From: CAYLPU01 sp964385635
GTDB taxonomy: Bacteria; Chloroflexota; Anaerolineae; B4-G1
NCBI GenBank assembly: GCA_964385635.1
Contig: CAYLPU010000057.1
Coordinates: 1-31,428 of the forward strand
Reading direction: 5' to 3'
DNA length: 31,428 bases
This document shows, piece after piece, positions 28,714-31,428 of the stretch. Under the pieces are notes generated by a model. It had not been told where the DNA came from and ran no database searches. It saw only the letters and a list, made by a program, of their open reading frames with translations. The translations under genes were made by a program, and so were the position numbers. Every line of letters begins with the position of its first letter. Position 1 is the stretch's first letter.

Positions 28714-30176
28714 TACGAAGCCCGCGCCGCCCGCTCTATCGCCCGCACGATTTTGTAATACCCCGTGCAGCGGCACAAGTTGCCGGTCAGCCCGGCGATG
28801 ATCTGCCCGCGGGTGGGGTGGGGAATTTCCTCCAATAGACTGGCGCCGGCCATGATGAAACCGGGTGTGCAATAACCGCACTGGACGGCTCCCTCCTCGA
28901 TGAACGCCTGCTGCAGCGGGTGTAGGGGCGCGGTCACTGCGCCCTTACCGCCGCCCCGCGCCAGCCCCTCAATGGTGACGATGTGCGTGCCGTGGGCGCG
29001 GGGGGCGGGCGTCAGGCAGGCCAACACCGCGATCCCATCCATCCACACCGTGCAGGCCCCACATTCCCCTTCGGCGCAGCCCTCCTTAGTTCCGGTCATC
29101 CCCAGGTTCTCGCGCAGCATCTCCAGCAGCGTCTTGCCGCCTGCCCCTTGCACGACGACGTTCCTCCCGTTGACCGTGCACTCAATGGGCCCAGACTCTC
29201 CATCGCGGTGATGCACTGCCTTGCCGGCCAGTCGCGGGAAGTGGCCTGTAGTCAGTCCCCACAGCATCGGCGGATTGGTAGGGAACTCAGCCCGCTCGGT
29301 ACCGTTGCGCAGTCCGGTGAGGGCACGGCGCACCAGCACGCGCACGATCTCACGACGGTAGCCGGCTCCCGCACGGATATCGTCAATAGGGGCGGCGGCC
29401 TGGGCAGCCAACTCTGCTGCCTCACCGATACGCCCTTCGCTCAGCGCTCCTCCCACCAGCACCCCCTCCGCTTCCGGCGCGCGGATGATCGTGGGGGCAA
29501 CGCTGCCCAGCGCGACGTGTGCGTCAAGGACGGCAGATCGGGAAACTGGCAAATCGGCAGATTGGTCGAAGGTCAGGAGGACAGCAGCGTTTACCAGCGA
29601 GATGGCGTGAGCACGTCGCAGTCCCAACTTGACGAAGACTCCGCGCTGGTTGGAACCCAGTGCCGGGAAGGTGATGCCAGTCACCATCTCGTCGGAGGCC
29701 AGGGTGGTCTGGTGCACGCCCTGGTAGAAGTCGGCGAAGGAGAGGGTGCGCTCGCCTCGTACACTGCGCAGCGTGATATGGGCGTCCAGCGCCCACAGCG
29801 CTGTGATGGTGTCGTTGGCTGGGGAGGCGGTGATAAGGTTGCCAGCCACCGTGCCCCGGTTGCGCAGTTGGGGCGTGCCGACCCGCCAGCAGGCCAGCGC
29901 CAGCGGGAATCCCCGCTCGACCAGCAGGTCCGACGCCACGGCCTGGTTGTGCGTCACCGTTGGGCCGATGTGGATCATCCCCTCGTCGTCCAGCCACACC
30001 TGGTCCAGGTTGTTGATGCGGGTGACGTCTATTAGCACACGTGTCTGCCTGGTGCCGCACCGCAATTCGACCAGCAGGTCGGTGCCGCCAGCGATAATGC
30101 GGGCCTCGGGGCCGTGCTCGGCCAGGATGCGCAGGGTTTCGTCAATGGAGGTGGGGCTATAGTAGGTTTGCCACAT
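28713..30176 (-). CDS. Fused FAD-binding and [2Fe-2S] subunit of a molybdenum hydroxylase
   Basis: The 487-residue protein joins two subunits that are separate in many relatives. Residues about 1-170 are the FAD domain (RIIAGGTDLLVELR, RNRGTVAGNLITASPANDT), about 195-310 the CO-dehydrogenase flavoprotein C-terminal domain (VALGSVAPTIIRAPEAE), and about 331-487 the ferredoxin part: CAEGECGACTVWMDG with a following Cys for one cluster, and CGYCTPGFIMA plus NLCRCTGYYKI for the second. It carries electrons from the Mo site to FAD. ATG 30176 (MWQTYYSPTSIDETLRILAE) follows AGGAG. A short insertion (SADLPVSRSAV) between the two FAD domains is coded by repeat-like DNA. The 3' end overlaps the next gene as TAATG. 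Confidence 0.92.
   Translation of the reverse strand: MWQTYYSPTSIDETLRILAEHGPEARIIAGGTDLLVELRCGTRQTRVLIDVTRINNLDQVWLDDEGMIHIGPTVTHNQAVASDLLVERGFPLALACWRVGTPQLRNRGTVAGNLITASPANDTITALWALDAHITLRSVRGERTLSFADFYQGVHQTTLASDEMVTGITFPALGSNQRGVFVKLGLRRAHAISLVNAAVLLTFDQSADLPVSRSAVLDAHVALGSVAPTIIRAPEAEGVLVGGALSEGRIGEAAELAAQAAAPIDDIRAGAGYRREIVRVLVRRALTGLRNGTERAEFPTNPPMLWGLTTGHFPRLAGKAVHHRDGESGPIECTVNGRNVVVQGAGGKTLLEMLRENLGMTGTKEGCAEGECGACTVWMDGIAVLACLTPAPRAHGTHIVTIEGLARGGGKGAVTAPLHPLQQAFIEEGAVQCGYCTPGFIMAGASLLEEIPHPTRGQIIAGLTGNLCRCTGYYKIVRAIERAARAS
29531..29565. repeat. Repeat-derived insertion inside the FAD/[2Fe-2S] gene
   Basis: The stretch contains GATCGGGAAACTGG and AAATCGGCAGATTGG. It resembles GATTGGGAAACTGGTAGATT at 78-97 and the GGCAAATC tandem units at 25009-25040. 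It codes in frame for a linker-like ADLPVSR segment at a domain boundary. Confidence 0.6.
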
Positions 30177-30972
30177 GGCAAGGTGCTCCTGATGATGTGA
30201 ATCTATTCCGGTCGCCGCCGGACATCCTCTTCGGCTTGCTGCTGGAGCCTTTTCCACAGTTGGGCCACATCTGCCCCCAGCCCCTAGGGCAATCGCATTT
30301 ATCCCATTCGCTCGGCCTGGATCGCCAGATCCAGGCCCTAGCCACTGGATTTGGCAATCCAGCGGGAGCAAAAAGGGCTTTTCGGTGTCCCAAAGTCTGC
30401 CCGACATTATAAATGCGATTGCCCTGCCCCAGCCCCGCAGCCCACAGGTGGATGTAATCTACGTCCAGCGGTTCATCGCTAAGGCCGCTCAGCGCAAAGA
30501 CGAGCATCTCACGGATATCGCCTGGATGTTTGCCCGAACGTCCTTCTTCCCAGGCCATCAGTTTACCGATGATGATGTCCTCAGGGCGGGCACACCAGGC
30601 TTCGAATTCGGCGCCCTCCTCGTCGGTGAATGTCCGTCGGACGCGACGGGCAAAAGCGCGGCGATATGCCGGTTCTCGCGTCAGCGGCACCAAGTCGGCC
30701 TTGACCCCAAGTGTGGTGTCAATGATGTTGAACATAATACCCATCTGCGTTGAAGTACGCATCTGCTCAGGGTCAGCGTAGTAGCGGGGTAGTGGGAAAC
30801 GACGCGCCAGTGCGTCGAAATGTGGTTCGTGCAGGTCTACGATGATGTCCACATCAAAAGTCGCCCGCCGCAGGCCAAAGGCCATGGCCGCGAAGGCACC
30901 AACGATCATATATGGTACTCCAATTTCGTCTAGAGCACGCACAACGTCCAGATAGAAGCCTAGGGCGCTCAC
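30157..30972 (-). CDS. Nucleotidyltransferase (MNT/DUF6036-like), C-terminus altered by MITE insertion
   Basis: The protein starts at GTG 30972, giving VSALGFYLDVVRALDEIGVP, then YMIVGAFAAMAFGLRRATFD and VDIIVD: the helix, small-residue turn and paired Asp (DVDI) of minimal nucleotidyltransferases. EDIIIGKLMAWEEGR follows. GTG overlaps the TGA of the small upstream gene. After HLWAAGLG the frame enters a 142-bp element (30285-30426) and reads foreign sequence to 30157, running 20 nt into the next gene. Removing the element and one 10-bp duplication restores GLGADVAQLWKRLQQQAEED and a stop at 30203-30205, leaving a 26-nt gap before the hydroxylase gene. The catalytic half is intact, so activity may persist. 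Such proteins often act as antitoxins or modifying toxins. Confidence 0.8.
   Translation of the reverse strand: MSALGFYLDVVRALDEIGVPYMIVGAFAAMAFGLRRATFDVDIIVDLHEPHFDALARRFPLPRYYADPEQMRTSTQMGIMFNIIDTTLGVKADLVPLTREPAYRRAFARRVRRTFTDEEGAEFEAWCARPEDIIIGKLMAWEEGRSGKHPGDIREMLVFALSGLSDEPLDVDYIHLWAAGLGQGNRIYNVGQTLGHRKALFAPAGLPNPVARAWIWRSRPSEWDKCDCPRGWGQMWPNCGKGSSSKPKRMSGGDRNRFTSSGAPCHVANLL
30285..30426. mobile_element. 142-bp MITE-like element with 17-bp inverted repeats and 10-bp target duplication
   Basis: Terminal inverted repeats AGGGCAATCGCATTTAT (30286-30302) and ATAAATGCGATTGCCCT (30409-30425) are perfect. CCCCAGCCCC directly flanks both sides (30275-30284 and 30427-30436). The interior has two hairpins, GCCTGGATC/GATCCAGGC (30315-30336) and CTGGATT/AATCCAG (30345-30362), and no gene. 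Excision with one duplication (152 nt) restores the reading frame of the nucleotidyltransferase gene, which strongly supports real insertion. The transposase that moved it is not in the window. Confidence 0.88.
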
Positions 30973-31196
30973 TCTTTGTAGCCTCGCAGGGGTGTTAAGT
31001 AGGCCAATACTTTCATGTTCAACTCGGACTGGGACAACTTCGGGAAGCGGCGTCGGAGAGTCCCACGCAGCGCAGCCCTGGCGAAAGCCTGGGCCTGCAT
31101 GCCGAGCAGGACGCGCTGCGCGGGCGTCAAGCACGCCAGCAACTCCAATTGCTGCCAGTCAATGGGGTCGAATAAGAGATTCAGGTCACTTTTCAC
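30969..31196 (-). CDS. Small helical protein paired with the nucleotidyltransferase
   Basis: A 75-residue protein, MKSDLNLLFDPIDWQQLELL then ACLTPAQRVLLGMQAQAFAR and LRRRFPKLSQSELNMKVLAYL. It is rich in helix-forming residues. From memory, similar small proteins with LTPAQR and RRFPxLSxxElNxKVL motifs are commonly encoded just before nucleotidyltransferase genes and are presumed partners. Its TGA (30971-30969) overlaps the GTG start of the nucleotidyltransferase (GTGA), implying tightly coupled translation. The pair may form a toxin-antitoxin-like module; which partner would be toxic is unknown. Confidence 0.72.
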   Translation of the reverse strand: MKSDLNLLFDPIDWQQLELLACLTPAQRVLLGMQAQAFARAALRGTLRRRFPKLSQSELNMKVLAYLTPLRGYKE

Positions 31197-31212
31197 TATT
31201 CGTTCTCAGGCC

Positions 31213-31246
31213 AGACCTGACAGGTTTCGGAAAACCTGTCAAGTCT
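31213..31246. repeat. Inverted repeat AGACCTGACAGGTTT
   Basis: AGACCTGACAGGTTT (31213-31227) and AAACCTGTCAAGTCT (31232-31246) form a 15-bp stem with one mismatch. The arm is shared with the element at 16310-16431. Downstream, GGGTAGTTACCC at 31267-31278 matches the TAACTAC ends seen with the other copies. It lies directly before the small-protein gene and could affect its expression. Confidence 0.6.
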
Positions 31247-31313
31247 TGAATTGTATCGACAGGTTGGGTAGTTACCCACGATGTTAGTATACCTGAAAGC
31301 GATTGAAACGACA

Positions 31314-31347
31314 AACGACCAGGCCCCTGGGTGAGGGCCTGGTCGTT
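31314..31347 (-). terminator. Strong hairpin near the right end
   Basis: AACGACCAGGCCC (31314-31326) pairs perfectly with GGGCCTGGTCGTT (31335-31347) around CTGGGTGA. Read leftward it is followed by the T-rich TGTCGTTTC. It may terminate a minus-strand gene lying beyond the window, or act as an attenuator before the 31196 gene. The remaining bases to 31428 hold no recognisable gene. Confidence 0.55.
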
Positions 31348-31428
31348 GGGATTTGTGGGGGCGTTGGTCATTGGTAACCGTTCAGATGTTTAGTGAGTTT
31401 TCACGCAACGATATTCGCTGGCGGAGGG

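Noticed and set aside
1..31428. tRNA, rRNA or known riboswitch genes
   Set aside because: No cloverleaf, rRNA core sequence or recognised riboswitch motif was seen by eye; a covariance search could still find weak ones.

Overview
The window looks like a chromosomal segment of an uncultured Chloroflexota bacterium, probably Anaerolineae-like. The reasons are Pro/Thr-rich linkers of the PTPTPT type in three exported proteins, a VYLPLVL-type segment in a secreted protein, lysine biosynthesis through the carrier protein LysW, a tungsten-type aldehyde oxidoreductase beside a HesA/ThiF-like protein, and many palindromic intergenic repeats. This assignment is inference; no rRNA or tRNA gene is present to confirm it. 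The standard genetic code fits (TGA is used as a normal stop and TGG encodes Trp throughout).

Layout. 1-5.6 kb is an accessory and decaying region: a DUF433 antitoxin-like gene whose partner seems lost, a large secreted FN3/FGE-sulfatase-domain protein broken by a 1-nt frameshift, a MazEF-like pair with a clear promoter, a Toprim-domain remnant, a multi-hairpin repeat and a HEPN-like pseudogene with one in-frame stop. 5.6-9.8 kb (minus strand) carries a ThiF/HesA protein, an aldehyde:ferredoxin oxidoreductase and an RlmD-type rRNA methyltransferase. 10.2-12.7 kb (plus) is a lipoprotein lytic transglycosylase whose promoter implies a leaderless mRNA. 12.7-16.3 kb (minus) is a two-component pair: a REC-PAS-PAS-GAF-GAF histidine kinase and a NarL-type regulator. 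16.5-20.2 kb (minus) is a lysine/leucine cluster: lysW, a deletion-scarred lysX/lysK fusion remnant, leuC/lysT-like and leuD/lysU-like genes and an esterase. 20.4-23.4 kb (plus) is a ParA-like ATPase gene overlapping a gene for an unusual PAS-transmembrane-LytR/CpsA/Psr protein. 23.4-31.2 kb (minus) is a molybdenum hydroxylase (xanthine-dehydrogenase-like) operon with a fused FAD/[2Fe-2S] subunit, a DUF6909 protein and two uncharacterised genes. It is preceded by a small protein/nucleotidyltransferase pair whose 3' end has been hit by a 142-bp MITE-like element with a 10-bp target-site duplication.

Themes. Several genes are visibly broken (frameshift, nonsense codon, deletion fusion, MITE insertion), and several small repeat families sit between and even inside genes. 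The three toxin-antitoxin-like modules all use GTG starts overlapping a TGA stop. The strongest candidates for undescribed biology are the ParA/PAS-LCP pair, the collapsed LysW-pathway cluster, and the C-terminus of the FGE-domain protein, which has the codon pattern of a diversity-generating-retroelement target although no reverse transcriptase lies in the window.
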